From: CAYOYH01 sp964408165
Lineage (GTDB): Bacteria > Patescibacteriota > Saccharimonadia > Saccharimonadales > CAYOYH01
Length of the DNA stretch: 38,805 nucleotides
Assembly: GCA_964408165.1 (NCBI GenBank)
Contig: CAYOYH010000001.1
Coordinates: 1 to 38,805, forward strand
Reading direction: 5' to 3'
Shown here piece by piece: positions 14,715 through 22,535 of this stretch. Under the pieces are notes generated by a model. It was not told where the DNA came from. It made no database searches and worked only from the letters and a program-made list of their open reading frames with translations. Within the stretch, counting starts at the first letter, position 1, and the number at the start of each line of letters is the position of its first letter. The position numbers and the translations under genes are program-made.

Positions 14715-15335
14715 CTAGCTTCCGCTGACGATATCTTCCAATATCGCCTGTTTGTTATCTTCCAAGTGCTGGTAGATGTACTCCATTTGATCGCTAATGT
14801 CTAGCTCGCCACCAATAGCTTCGAGAATGTAGTGGTTAACTACTTGACCCATGTTTTCTTCGAACTTCTCTAGTAGCATTTTCTTCTCGCTGGCTAGTTC
14901 TTCGTGAAGTTTCTGTGTTAATTCGTTCCTCTGTCGCTCAACAGTCTCTTGAGTTTTCTGCAGAGCCTCAACCGCAAGGTCTTTGGCGTTTTCTATGGAT
15001 TTTTCGTATTTGGAGAATTCTTCTTTCAAAACTCCCTTAATCTCCTCCTGCATATATTCGTTTAGGTCAGACGCCGTCAGCTGTAGGTCTTGCTGTAGGA
15101 ACATGGCGTTGTCGTTGATGATTTTTTCGAAATGCAAACGACCGCGGTTACGAAGCTCCTCGCGGAACTCGTCATTAAAAATACGCTCAACATCATCTTT
15201 AGCAGCTTCGATATGATTGGAATTGCGGGACCCCTTACCTGCTGAGCCACCTCGCAATACATACGCCAGCCAGACAAAAGCACTAGTTGTCGCTAGTAAG
15301 CTGATTATGATAAACGCCAGCCATAAAATATTCAC
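14715..15335 (-). CDS. atpF: F-type ATPase b-like peripheral stalk protein
   Basis: One N-terminal membrane helix (residues 2-27, LWLAFIIISLLATTSAFVWLAYVL) is followed by a long charged, heptad-like coiled coil from about 45 to 160, then a short helical end (VVNHYILEAIGGELDISDQMEYI). This is the plan of subunit b, which ties delta/alpha to the membrane sector. At 206 residues it is somewhat longer than the usual ~160. GTG start. It sits between the c-like protein gene and the delta gene, 14 and 12 bases away. The short-loop and arginine features of ordinary b are not obvious, so a stalk to a different membrane partner is possible. Confidence 0.75.
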   Translation of the reverse strand: MNILWLAFIIISLLATTSAFVWLAYVLRGGSAGKGSRNSNHIEAAKDDVERIFNDEFREELRNRGRLHFEKIINDNAMFLQQDLQLTASDLNEYMQEEIKGVLKEEFSKYEKSIENAKDLAVEALQKTQETVERQRNELTQKLHEELASEKKMLLEKFEENMGQVVNHYILEAIGGELDISDQMEYIYQHLEDNKQAILEDIVSGS

Positions 15336-15349
15336 TTAAACCCCACCCC

Positions 15350-16180
15350 TTAAACTCTTAATATCAAGTATATAGCAAAGAATCCACTTAAGAAAATCGC
15401 TAGTGAGGTTATCACCACTTGGAGCAATCCGCGCATCGCAGATTTCTTGGCTAACGGGTTTCGACCTATCGCGACAAAAGTGCTTCTGATGCCGGCATAA
15501 AGCATGGTTCCACCAAGGCCGGCAGTCACCAGTAGAACCGCCATTGCGGCATAAACTCTCAGTAGCGACACTGGTTCTCCAGCTATAAGCTCACTAAATC
15601 GAACAATTAATTCTGGCGCAGACTGCGCCAAGCGCGGATTCCTTTTGACATCAAGATCAGTTAGTACTCGCCCAATGGCGACATCATGACTTGTCCCATC
15701 GGCTGCTATAGCGGTAGTGGAACTAAGGACGGCATCTGGATTGGTAGTGTCAAAATCCTGCAGAGCTTTGCCAATAACTAGCTCCTGCGAAGCACTGGCC
15801 CTCATGCCGATACTAGAAATCGACGAGGCAGTTATGTAATCTCCTGATCTTATTTCGCCGCCAACAGTGCTGACCATGACCTGGAAGCGTCCGGTCGTAG
15901 CAACAAAGACACCAGCTGTATCTGTTGTTAATGTGACAGGCGATTCGTCAGACCTAACTACTACACCAAAGAGTCGGCTTAGATTATCAAGACTTGCTGC
16001 ATCCACTAGAGTGTCATCCGTTTCATTTCTGGAGACTAGCGCGCCCCTAATGAGTTGGTCGTTAGTTCCATGACCCTGCGTAAAATCCTGTGCGTTAACT
16101 GCAGTAAAGCCAAAAAATATCGCAACCAGGGCAGCCACTACCCCGAACTTGAATGTGTTTTTGTTTATAATAGAAACCAT
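15350..16180 (-). CDS. anchored extracytoplasmic protein with a subunit-c-like hairpin lacking the ion-binding carboxylate
   Basis: It occupies the slot of subunits a/c in the ATPase operon. The 276 residues comprise a signal peptide or first membrane helix (10-30, ending VNAQ) and an extracytoplasmic beta-rich domain (about 31-200). That domain contains STVGGEIRSGDYITASS and IGKALQDFD, resembling the 'GDxITSS...GxAL' segments of CPR surface proteins. A two-helix hairpin follows (208-231 and 251-275), joined by IGRNPLAKKS. The hairpin resembles subunit c: a Gly-rich first helix and a cytoplasmic loop with R240 and P242. Yet neither helix has Asp or Glu; the site expected about 20 residues after the loop Arg is hydrophobic. 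Proton or sodium transport by it is therefore unlikely. The start is set at 16180, since longer forms run into the upstream gene. Annotating it as atpE would be misleading. Confidence 0.78.
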   Translation of the reverse strand: MVSIINKNTFKFGVVAALVAIFFGFTAVNAQDFTQGHGTNDQLIRGALVSRNETDDTLVDAASLDNLSRLFGVVVRSDESPVTLTTDTAGVFVATTGRFQVMVSTVGGEIRSGDYITASSISSIGMRASASQELVIGKALQDFDTTNPDAVLSSTTAIAADGTSHDVAIGRVLTDLDVKRNPRLAQSAPELIVRFSELIAGEPVSLLRVYAAMAVLLVTAGLGGTMLYAGIRSTFVAIGRNPLAKKSAMRGLLQVVITSLAIFLSGFFAIYLILRV

Positions 16181-16195
16181 AAGCGCGTATAACTC

Positions 16196-16206
16196 TAATG
16201 CAGTAT
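16196..16206 (-). promoter_or_regulatory. possible promoter -10 for the ATPase operon
   Basis: GCTATACTGCA on the minus strand just before the c-like gene start at 16180. TATACT is a good -10; no convincing -35 is seen. It lies in the last 45 bases before the gene, so the operon may be transcribed separately from the DUF218 gene. Confidence 0.35.
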
Positions 16207-16224
16207 AGCTCCTGCGAGAGCGTA

Positions 16225-16806
16225 TTAAAACAGATTTCTCAAGATTGTAACCCCGACCTTGAGGGTTTCGGACATCGTAATTTGCCAACCACTCGGTTGA
16301 TACCACCAAGTCGTAGCCCAGTCGTCATTTACTACGGGGTAATTAATGATTACAACATCAGGGCCAAGCTTGTCACGAAATTCTATGTAGGCTCGCCTCT
16401 GGTGGTACGGCGAGGTTACCAGAATGATACTTTCGTAATCTTTTTTTTGAGCTATGGCTTCACTTTTAATCGCATTCTGAGCGGTATTTTGAGCTTTTTC
16501 TTCTATCTGAATTACGGCGTCAGGTACTGCAGCACGCTTGGCAATTTCACGCATTACTTGCGCATTGGAAGGGCTGAGCGGATCCAGGGCGGCGCCTGAA
16601 AACACTAGCTGAGTGGCCCAGCCTGCTTCGTATAGCTTGATAGCTTGTTCAGTTCTGGCAGTGGTGTCTCCCCCGCTGATTGCAATAATAGCATCTACTT
16701 TTTGAAGTTCGCCACGCGGTGAAAGGTAGTTAGTTAAAAAATTAACCAAAAACGCTCCAAGAAATATTGCTCCAAGTCCCAATATTGCATATTTAATGAC
16801 AAACAT
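16225..16806 (-). CDS. DUF218 / YdcF-SanA-ElyC family membrane protein
   Basis: 193 residues. There is an N-terminal membrane helix (4-25), then a DUF218 Rossmann-like domain: VDAIIAISGGDTTARTEQAIKLYEAGWATQLVFSGA, then ILVTSPYHQRRAYIEF, both typical. Related proteins (SanA, ElyC) act in envelope integrity or carrier-lipid metabolism, but the exact reaction is not established. It lies 44 bases upstream of the c-like gene in the same direction, so it may be the first gene of the operon or an unrelated neighbour. I see no catalytic motif specific enough to name a substrate. Confidence 0.8.
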   Translation of the reverse strand: MFVIKYAILGLGAIFLGAFLVNFLTNYLSPRGELQKVDAIIAISGGDTTARTEQAIKLYEAGWATQLVFSGAALDPLSPSNAQVMREIAKRAAVPDAVIQIEEKAQNTAQNAIKSEAIAQKKDYESIILVTSPYHQRRAYIEFRDKLGPDVVIINYPVVNDDWATTWWYQPSGWQITMSETLKVGVTILRNLF

Positions 16807-17377
16807 ATTTGTAGCTTAATTCTGCCCTAAGACCGTCGAACGCGTCAACTGTTAGTTTGAAGTTGGTAAGTTGGAAGGTAGTGGGTTCGAGGTTGAAGGC
16901 TATGAACCAGAATTTAAATTCTAGAAGTCAGAATGAAAAAGACAAAAGCCAAATGAAAAATGTTAAATGCTAGATGTTGAATGCCATGCTAGTAGGCAGT
17001 AAGCGGCAGGTTGGGGGATGGGAGGTGGAATCCGCCAGTGGCGGAAGGAGTAGAAAATAGGAATTAGAAAGTACTAAACAGGGGGTGAATGGGAGGCAGG
17101 AGACAGCAGGTAGTGGGCGGAGGGAGTTTGCAGCCTGTTCCTTGCCATCGATTAGTCCGATGGGTAAGAAGTGGAGGATTTATTGCCAAAGAGCGCCAGA
17201 CCATGTCTGCCTTGTCGCCCGCCTGACTGAAACCATACTCACGGTTAATGTGTAGCTAGGCGAAAATGTCAGTTCGGGCAGGCCCGCCTGACTGGCACCA
17301 TGCCTGTGTTGACACCCAGGCAGGCGTCGAGTACAGGCATGGGTGGGCGGAGGGAGTTGGGAGCCAAGCTCTAAGCT
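16807..17377. other. gene-free interval with degenerate repeats
   Basis: About 570 bases without a supported gene. It holds degenerate tracts such as GAAGTTGGTAAGTTGGAAGG, and two copies of GTGGGCGGAGGGAGTT (about 17114-17129 and 17343-17358). Relatives occur in inverted form near 27284-27302. It also holds CCGCCTGACTG-type segments near 17220 and 17286. These resemble dispersed CPR intergenic repeats. Confidence 0.5.
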
Positions 17378-17755
17378 CTAACCTCCAACCGGCGCGTAAA
17401 TGTGTTTTTGAGTCTGTTTGTAGTAATGAGTCATGGCTGTCACCAGGTTGCGTGACTCCTCAAGTGAAGTGTAGTGGTGCAATTGACCGTCTTGAGCTTT
17501 TAATATGCGCTCTCCCCGTATTTCATAACGAGTAGTCAGAGTAATGGTTTTGCCGGTGCTAGGGTCAATAGTTGATTCATACCAAATCCAGGTGTGTTCA
17601 TCTAGGCAGAAGAATTCTCGTCGGTGGCCTTTTGGTACTGGTCCAAACAAAGTGCCGCCAATTTTAGATTCCATGCGAATAAGGTCTCTTTCGGTGAGGG
17701 TTTTTTGGCTAGGTGCTGGGGTGATTAAACTTATTGCCCTGTGCAAAATAGACAT
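17378..17755 (-). CDS. conserved-looking hypothetical protein, 125 aa
   Basis: Not recognised. Soluble, no signal peptide. The pattern is beta-rich: EFFCLDEHTWIWYESTIDPSTGKTITLTTRYEIRGERILKAQDG reads as four or five strands, followed by a helical end (EESRNLVTAMTHYYKQTQKHIY). It lies two bases after the 84-residue gene at 17758-18012 in the same direction, so the two are probably co-translated and may interact. The ordered codon pattern and tight spacing support a real gene. Function unknown. Confidence 0.65.
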   Translation of the reverse strand: MSILHRAISLITPAPSQKTLTERDLIRMESKIGGTLFGPVPKGHRREFFCLDEHTWIWYESTIDPSTGKTITLTTRYEIRGERILKAQDGQLHHYTSLEESRNLVTAMTHYYKQTQKHIYAPVGG

Positions 17756-17757
17756 CT

Positions 17758-18012
17758 TTAGGCTGCCCTGCTTTGATTATTTAGCCATCGGCGTCTTTGT
17801 TCAGAAACTGCAGAAGAGATTATCTGCGCTCGGCGAGCTAGCTCGTCAGTCAGAGCTTCAGGCCTAGTAGTACCGTCTCTCTCGTTAAACACTACACCTA
17901 CTGATACTAAATCGGGATTGACCATCTCAGGAAAACGCAACAACTCACTCTCAGATGGAGGGTGCTCTGGTTTTGGTGTGGGCGGTAATGAAAAATTATG
18001 TACGCTTGGCAC
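17758..18012 (-). CDS. small hypothetical protein, 84 aa
   Basis: Not recognised. GTG start at 18012 with a good GGAGGTG site upstream. The N-terminal third is Pro-rich (LPPTPKPEHPPSESE) and the rest helical, ending in a basic tail (EQRRRWLNNQSRAA). It is followed after two bases by the 125-residue gene. The pair lies downstream of tatD on the same strand (24-base gap), and might be read from the metG-tatD transcript. Confidence 0.65.
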   Translation of the reverse strand: MPSVHNFSLPPTPKPEHPPSESELLRFPEMVNPDLVSVGVVFNERDGTTRPEALTDELARRAQIISSAVSEQRRRWLNNQSRAA

Positions 18013-18036
18013 GGTAGCACCTCCCTCTCAAAGAAA

Positions 18037-18825
18037 TTAAATGTTGAATAATTTTTCGGCGTTTTTAGTGGTCGCCTTGGCTAATTCCTCTAGCGATTCG
18101 TCTCTCAGATCACTCAGGAATTTTGCTATTTGCAGTGTTTGTTTTGGCTCATTTATTTTACCACGATAAGGGGTGGGCGTCAAGAACGGCGCATCTGTTT
18201 CCAGCACCAAAGAACCCAGCGGAACAGCTTTAAACGCTGCTAGTTGTTTCGAGTCTTTAGTGAAGGTCGTGATACCGTTTAGCCCCACGAACAAGCCACG
18301 AGATAATACCTCAGTTAATTCTTTTTGTCCAGCACTGAAACTATGAACCACGCCTTTGACGCCTGAATACTGGTCGAATATCGCCCAGAAATCTTCGTAG
18401 GCTTCACGTACATGGAAAATCATCGGCAAATCATACTCCTTAGCTAACGCCATCTGGAAGTGAAAAGCCTGCGCTTGGTCTTTTTTGTCGGAATGATTGT
18501 AGAAATAGTCTAGTCCGCACTCACCAATCGCTACCACTTTCTGTTGCAAGGGTACGGCCCTTGCAACATTTGATTTGTGGTTTAGCAAACTTTCTAGTTG
18601 ATTGTAAGTTTTTTGCCCTAGCTTGGCATCATGTGGGTGCAGACCGATTGAAGCCCAGACATTTTCTCTCGCGAACGCGAACTCAAGAGCTACTTTGCTG
18701 TCTGTGGCGTCGGTGCCGACAACTATCAGCTTGGTCACACCACGACTAGAGGCAGATTTTATCACTTCATCTGAATCTAACTTGTAGTCCAGTGAGTGAA
18801 TGTGACAGTGAGTGTCAACTAGCAT
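18037..18825 (-). CDS. tatD: TatD-family metal-dependent hydrolase (DNase)
   Basis: TIM-barrel metal hydrolase acting on DNA ends, thought to serve in repair or degradation. 262 residues, the usual length. Metal ligands are in the family signatures: DTHCHIHSLD at the N terminus, AIGECGLDYFY, MIFHVREAYEDF, GVVHSFSAG, and LETDAPFLTP. ATG start with no obvious Shine-Dalgarno. It lies 26 bases after metG on the same strand; metG-tatD adjacency is common in bacteria. Nothing odd in the sequence. Confidence 0.93.
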   Translation of the reverse strand: MLVDTHCHIHSLDYKLDSDEVIKSASSRGVTKLIVVGTDATDSKVALEFAFARENVWASIGLHPHDAKLGQKTYNQLESLLNHKSNVARAVPLQQKVVAIGECGLDYFYNHSDKKDQAQAFHFQMALAKEYDLPMIFHVREAYEDFWAIFDQYSGVKGVVHSFSAGQKELTEVLSRGLFVGLNGITTFTKDSKQLAAFKAVPLGSLVLETDAPFLTPTPYRGKINEPKQTLQIAKFLSDLRDESLEELAKATTKNAEKLFNI

Positions 18826-18851
18826 CGATACAGTCGCTACTTCCTCGCACT

Positions 18852-20285
18852 CTATATGCGCGGGTAAAGTACTCCCTTAAAACTGCGCACCACGCCTTCG
18901 TTGAAGATTTTGTCAATAGCAGCCGATGAGTTTGGTAGAAACGGCGCTAAGAGTTTAGATATTTGTAGCAAATTAGTGACAGCATAGGCCAGTACCGACT
19001 GCAAGTGTCTAGGGTCGGATTCTTTGGCTAATTGCCACGGCTTTTGAATGTCGATGTAGCGGTTTAAGCCGTGAACTTGCTGCCAAACAAATTCCAGGGC
19101 TTTGTCGAAGCGCATTTCTTCCATGGCATCGTGGTATGGACCTTCGTCGTGTTGATCACCAGCGGTTTCTCCTATAACACCTTCCTGATATTTCACAATC
19201 ATGCTAGCCAGTCGTTGCACTAAATTGCCCAAATCATTACCTAGCTCGTTGTTGTAGGCGTTTTCAAATTTGTCCCAGCTGAAATCACCGTCACCGTAGC
19301 TAGGGATATGTCGCAACAAATAATACCGCGTGGCGTCCGAACCGTAGGTGTCGACGAGTTCTGATGGCGCAATAACATTACCGATGGATTTGCTCATTTT
19401 CTGGCCGTCCACGGTGATGAAGCCGTGGACATACAAATTCTTTGGCAAAGGCAGTTCTAGTGCCAATAAAATAGCCGGCCAAATGGCTGCATGAAACCGA
19501 ATAATGTCCTTGCCAACAATCTGAATATCCGCCGGCCAGTACTGTTTCATGTCGGCGCCGTCGGGATAGCCAAGAACAGTGATATAGTTCATCAAAGCCT
19601 CGAACCAAACATACATGACCTGGGTGCTATCGCCAGGCACATCTATCCCCCAGGGGATTTTTTCCTTAGGGCGCGAAATGGAAATATCTTCCAGTCCCGT
19701 CTCCAAAAGAGAAAGGATTTCATTTCTGCGACTAACGGGTACAATTCGAAATTCTTCGCTATTGATGGCTGATTTAATTTGATCAGTAAATTCGCTGAGT
19801 TTAAAAAAGTAGTTTTTCTCTTCAAGTTTGCGCAGAGATTCGAAGCGCTTGGGGTCGGCCTTTTTTATCCTCTTGGCCTCTTCCTCGGTCAAAAAAGTTT
19901 CTTCCTTCTGGTCATACATGCCGATGTAGATGTTTTGATAGATGTAGGGTTCTAGCTTGATCCATATTTGCTGGGCAGCTTTTTTGTGTTTGGCATCGGT
20001 GGTACGAATGAAGTGGTCGTATTTCACATCTAAAATTTGACAGAGATTTTTGAAATTAGCAGACATTTGGTCAGTGAAATCTTTAAGCTCAACGCCTTGT
20101 TCTTTAGCCTTTTCCATAACTTTGCCGCCATGTTCATCGGTGCCGGTTGAAAACAAAACACTCTTGCCTTGCTGGCGGTGATACCGCGCCAAAACATCAG
20201 CCTGAATAAACTCCATGGCGTGACCGATATGCGGCACACCATTTACGTATGGGATTGATGTGGTTGCGTAAAATTTTTCTGCCAA
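18852..20285 (-). CDS. metG: methionyl-tRNA synthetase
   Basis: Class I aminoacyl-tRNA synthetase that charges tRNA-Met. 477 residues. The HIGH motif is HIGH at 19-22 (GVPHIGHAMEF) and the KMSKS motif is at 296-300 (DGQKMSKSIGN). The connective-peptide region (about 118-165) has no Cys pairs, so this is the zinc-knuckle-free type. The protein ends after the anticodon-binding helical domain, without the C-terminal EMAP-like tRNA-binding domain of some bacterial enzymes. The start codon is TTG at 20285, with a GGGAG site about 10 bases upstream. A small-genome version of an essential gene. Confidence 0.95.
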   Translation of the reverse strand: MAEKFYATTSIPYVNGVPHIGHAMEFIQADVLARYHRQQGKSVLFSTGTDEHGGKVMEKAKEQGVELKDFTDQMSANFKNLCQILDVKYDHFIRTTDAKHKKAAQQIWIKLEPYIYQNIYIGMYDQKEETFLTEEEAKRIKKADPKRFESLRKLEEKNYFFKLSEFTDQIKSAINSEEFRIVPVSRRNEILSLLETGLEDISISRPKEKIPWGIDVPGDSTQVMYVWFEALMNYITVLGYPDGADMKQYWPADIQIVGKDIIRFHAAIWPAILLALELPLPKNLYVHGFITVDGQKMSKSIGNVIAPSELVDTYGSDATRYYLLRHIPSYGDGDFSWDKFENAYNNELGNDLGNLVQRLASMIVKYQEGVIGETAGDQHDEGPYHDAMEEMRFDKALEFVWQQVHGLNRYIDIQKPWQLAKESDPRHLQSVLAYAVTNLLQISKLLAPFLPNSSAAIDKIFNEGVVRSFKGVLYPRI

Positions 20286-20327
20286 TTTAAAACTACTCCC
20301 GGAGGTTGCCTTTCTCTTGATGCACGT

Positions 20328-22373
20328 TCACTGAACAATGTGGCGCCTGGGGTTCTTTGCGCTCGGTTTTTGGAAACCGCTACCACTATTGCTGGAAGCA
20401 ATTGTACCACGAGTTATGGGTGGTTCGACTTTGGGCGGCTTGCTGGTTGAGTGTTTGGTTTTTGACGGTTTAGGCGCTGGTTTCGGTTTAGTGACGACAG
20501 GTGGCGGAGATTTCAAGGGTGGCGCCTCGTCTTTCACAGACCTACCACCGACCATGTCCATATTCTCTACATCACCACCTGATTCTTCGTCGTGCATGAT
20601 TAGGGAGTCCTTGCTAGGTTTGTACTTACTGTCAGACCAACGTTTTTTTGCGAAGAAGAGCCAAGCAGCTCCCAGGAACGACAGCAGCGTTCCAACTATT
20701 AAAACTGTGTAATTGGTGGTGGAGTGAACCGTAGCTATTTCTGTTGTCAAGGTTTGTCCGTCGAAGGTGTAGCCATATTTTACTTCTTCGCTGTTGAATG
20801 CCGCTGCTCCGAAGCGCAGCGTTTCGGATTCGATGTTTTGCATCGGCGCTAGTGAGCCAAGCATTTTAATTTGTCCATCAAATTTAAGGAGCGCATTGCC
20901 GTCGGTTATTATGCCTGGGGGCATCTCTATGCGCACATTCATAATGCTAACGCCAGGAAAAATAACTGTTTTGACCGCGCTAAGCACCGGTACCTGCTCA
21001 GGTATCTCGAAGGCGTCCAAACTATACACAACATTCATAGAATCTAAATTCACCGGTGGCAGGCTGTCCGACACACCCCACAGCGCTAAGCCAACATGCA
21101 GCACGCCGCTATTGCCAAAGTGATTTCCGAAAACGCTCAGTGCGGGATCGATGGTCAGCCAGCCAGAACCTGGAATGTAGGCTTCCACCCAAATGTGGTT
21201 TCGACTGTCGCTGAGAATGAATTGACCGTCGCTGATTAATTTACCCAGGATCGCTCTGGCGGGCACACCGGCTTGGCGCAATTCGCCTATCAAAAGATTG
21301 GCATACTTACCACTGCTGTCGATGTTGGTGCTAGCTAAATCTTGATTGTTTTTTAGCACTGTCTGAGTACGGGCAAACGACAAAACGGTATCGTAAATTG
21401 TTTGAATTATTTCAGACACAGGGGACGTCGGGTTTATATTTGTCTCTATTTTATCGCCAGACCATTTGTCGGTTTGAGCAGTGTAGAGATTCACTAACGA
21501 CGGGTTAATGTCGCCAAGTGTCTCCTTGGAGTCAAGAGGGTAGTTCAAATTTTTTACATTGACTATCGCTCTGGCAACAACATCGACAGACCCCCTCGGG
21601 CCCAGACGATACTGCGCCAAGATATTGCCGTCTTGGTCGAGACGCACATTGCTAGGTTTTGGCTCCAAAGAACTTAAGATGACTTGTTGCTGGTTGGTGT
21701 CTGGCGGCAGAGTCAACTCCATTGTCTGCCACCACCAACTGTCATTTTTAAGCTCTGTTGAAATGTCTACTACCACTGTTGCCGCCGAGCCAAAGATGAG
21801 CGTTACTGCGTCAACCACCGGCCCAGTTTTGTTTTCGTAGATAAATATCTGCTCACCAACGGCGATGTCGGTTTTATCTGGTGTCGGCAACGCCACCGCC
21901 AAACCTATGGTCAAATCAGCAGAAATTACAGTTCTCTGACTGGTTATAGCTAGGCCAATATTGTTAAGTGTGGGTATTTGTATAACCTTGGATCTGCCTA
22001 GGTCGCTAACAATCTGAGATTTATAGTCTAGGGTTAATCTCCAGGTCTTGTCTTTACCAGCTAAGCCTGGTGGCAACTCAATATCCACCGTGCTGCCGTC
22101 ATCGCTGACCGTCGCCGAGACACTGCTACCGTTTACTTTAGCAACGACGGAACTAACTTCGCTGCCGGCAAGAGGCACCTTTAACACCCTTGGGGTTGGG
22201 GCGGCTGAGGTGTTTTTTGCATTAATCACATGGCTAACAGTACCCACCCCGTCACTAGTGACTTTGTAGCTACTGTCAATGGAGTAGCTGATATCGGAAA
22301 CGGCCAATGACCGCCCAAAAATAGCTAATCCAAATAAAATAGTCAGTGCGCTCAGCGCCAGTAATCGCTTCAT
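20328..22373 (-). CDS. secreted transglutaminase-fold membrane protein, likely non-catalytic or Ser variant
   Basis: 681 residues. A signal peptide (1-25) precedes a large extracytoplasmic beta-rich part (about 26-320). A transglutaminase-like domain (about 325-415) follows, then another beta region, one membrane helix near 575-600, and a cytoplasmic Pro/Lys-rich tail. The core shows LRQAGVPARAILGKL, His393 in RNHIWVEAYIPGSGW and Asp409 in TIDPA, matching the family triad. The nucleophile Cys position is Ser354 (DSSGKYA), and the entire protein has no cysteine. It is therefore probably a binding or structural protein, or a Ser-based hydrolase. ATG start. Its substrate may be peptidoglycan or surface proteins; this is inference. 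Confidence 0.8.
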   Translation of the reverse strand: MKRLLALSALTILFGLAIFGRSLAVSDISYSIDSSYKVTSDGVGTVSHVINAKNTSAAPTPRVLKVPLAGSEVSSVVAKVNGSSVSATVSDDGSTVDIELPPGLAGKDKTWRLTLDYKSQIVSDLGRSKVIQIPTLNNIGLAITSQRTVISADLTIGLAVALPTPDKTDIAVGEQIFIYENKTGPVVDAVTLIFGSAATVVVDISTELKNDSWWWQTMELTLPPDTNQQQVILSSLEPKPSNVRLDQDGNILAQYRLGPRGSVDVVARAIVNVKNLNYPLDSKETLGDINPSLVNLYTAQTDKWSGDKIETNINPTSPVSEIIQTIYDTVLSFARTQTVLKNNQDLASTNIDSSGKYANLLIGELRQAGVPARAILGKLISDGQFILSDSRNHIWVEAYIPGSGWLTIDPALSVFGNHFGNSGVLHVGLALWGVSDSLPPVNLDSMNVVYSLDAFEIPEQVPVLSAVKTVIFPGVSIMNVRIEMPPGIITDGNALLKFDGQIKMLGSLAPMQNIESETLRFGAAAFNSEEVKYGYTFDGQTLTTEIATVHSTTNYTVLIVGTLLSFLGAAWLFFAKKRWSDSKYKPSKDSLIMHDEESGGDVENMDMVGGRSVKDEAPPLKSPPPVVTKPKPAPKPSKTKHSTSKPPKVEPPITRGTIASSNSGSGFQKPSAKNPRRHIVQ

Positions 22374-22535
22374 CTTCTATGGTGACAATTTTAACACAAC
22401 TCGCTTTAGGTTCTAAGAGGCGTACTTCCTGGCATGGTTGTCAGTGCGAGCAAACTCACATATTTCTCAACTTGGAGTTCGCGGATTTACGGCATGGACA
22501 CATCAATCTGCGCTGTCGATGCTATTCGTGCAAAG

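Noticed and set aside
15350..16180. Annotation as ordinary ATP synthase subunit c (atpE)
   Set aside because: Only the last quarter resembles c, and the ion-binding carboxylate is absent, so the standard name would mislead.
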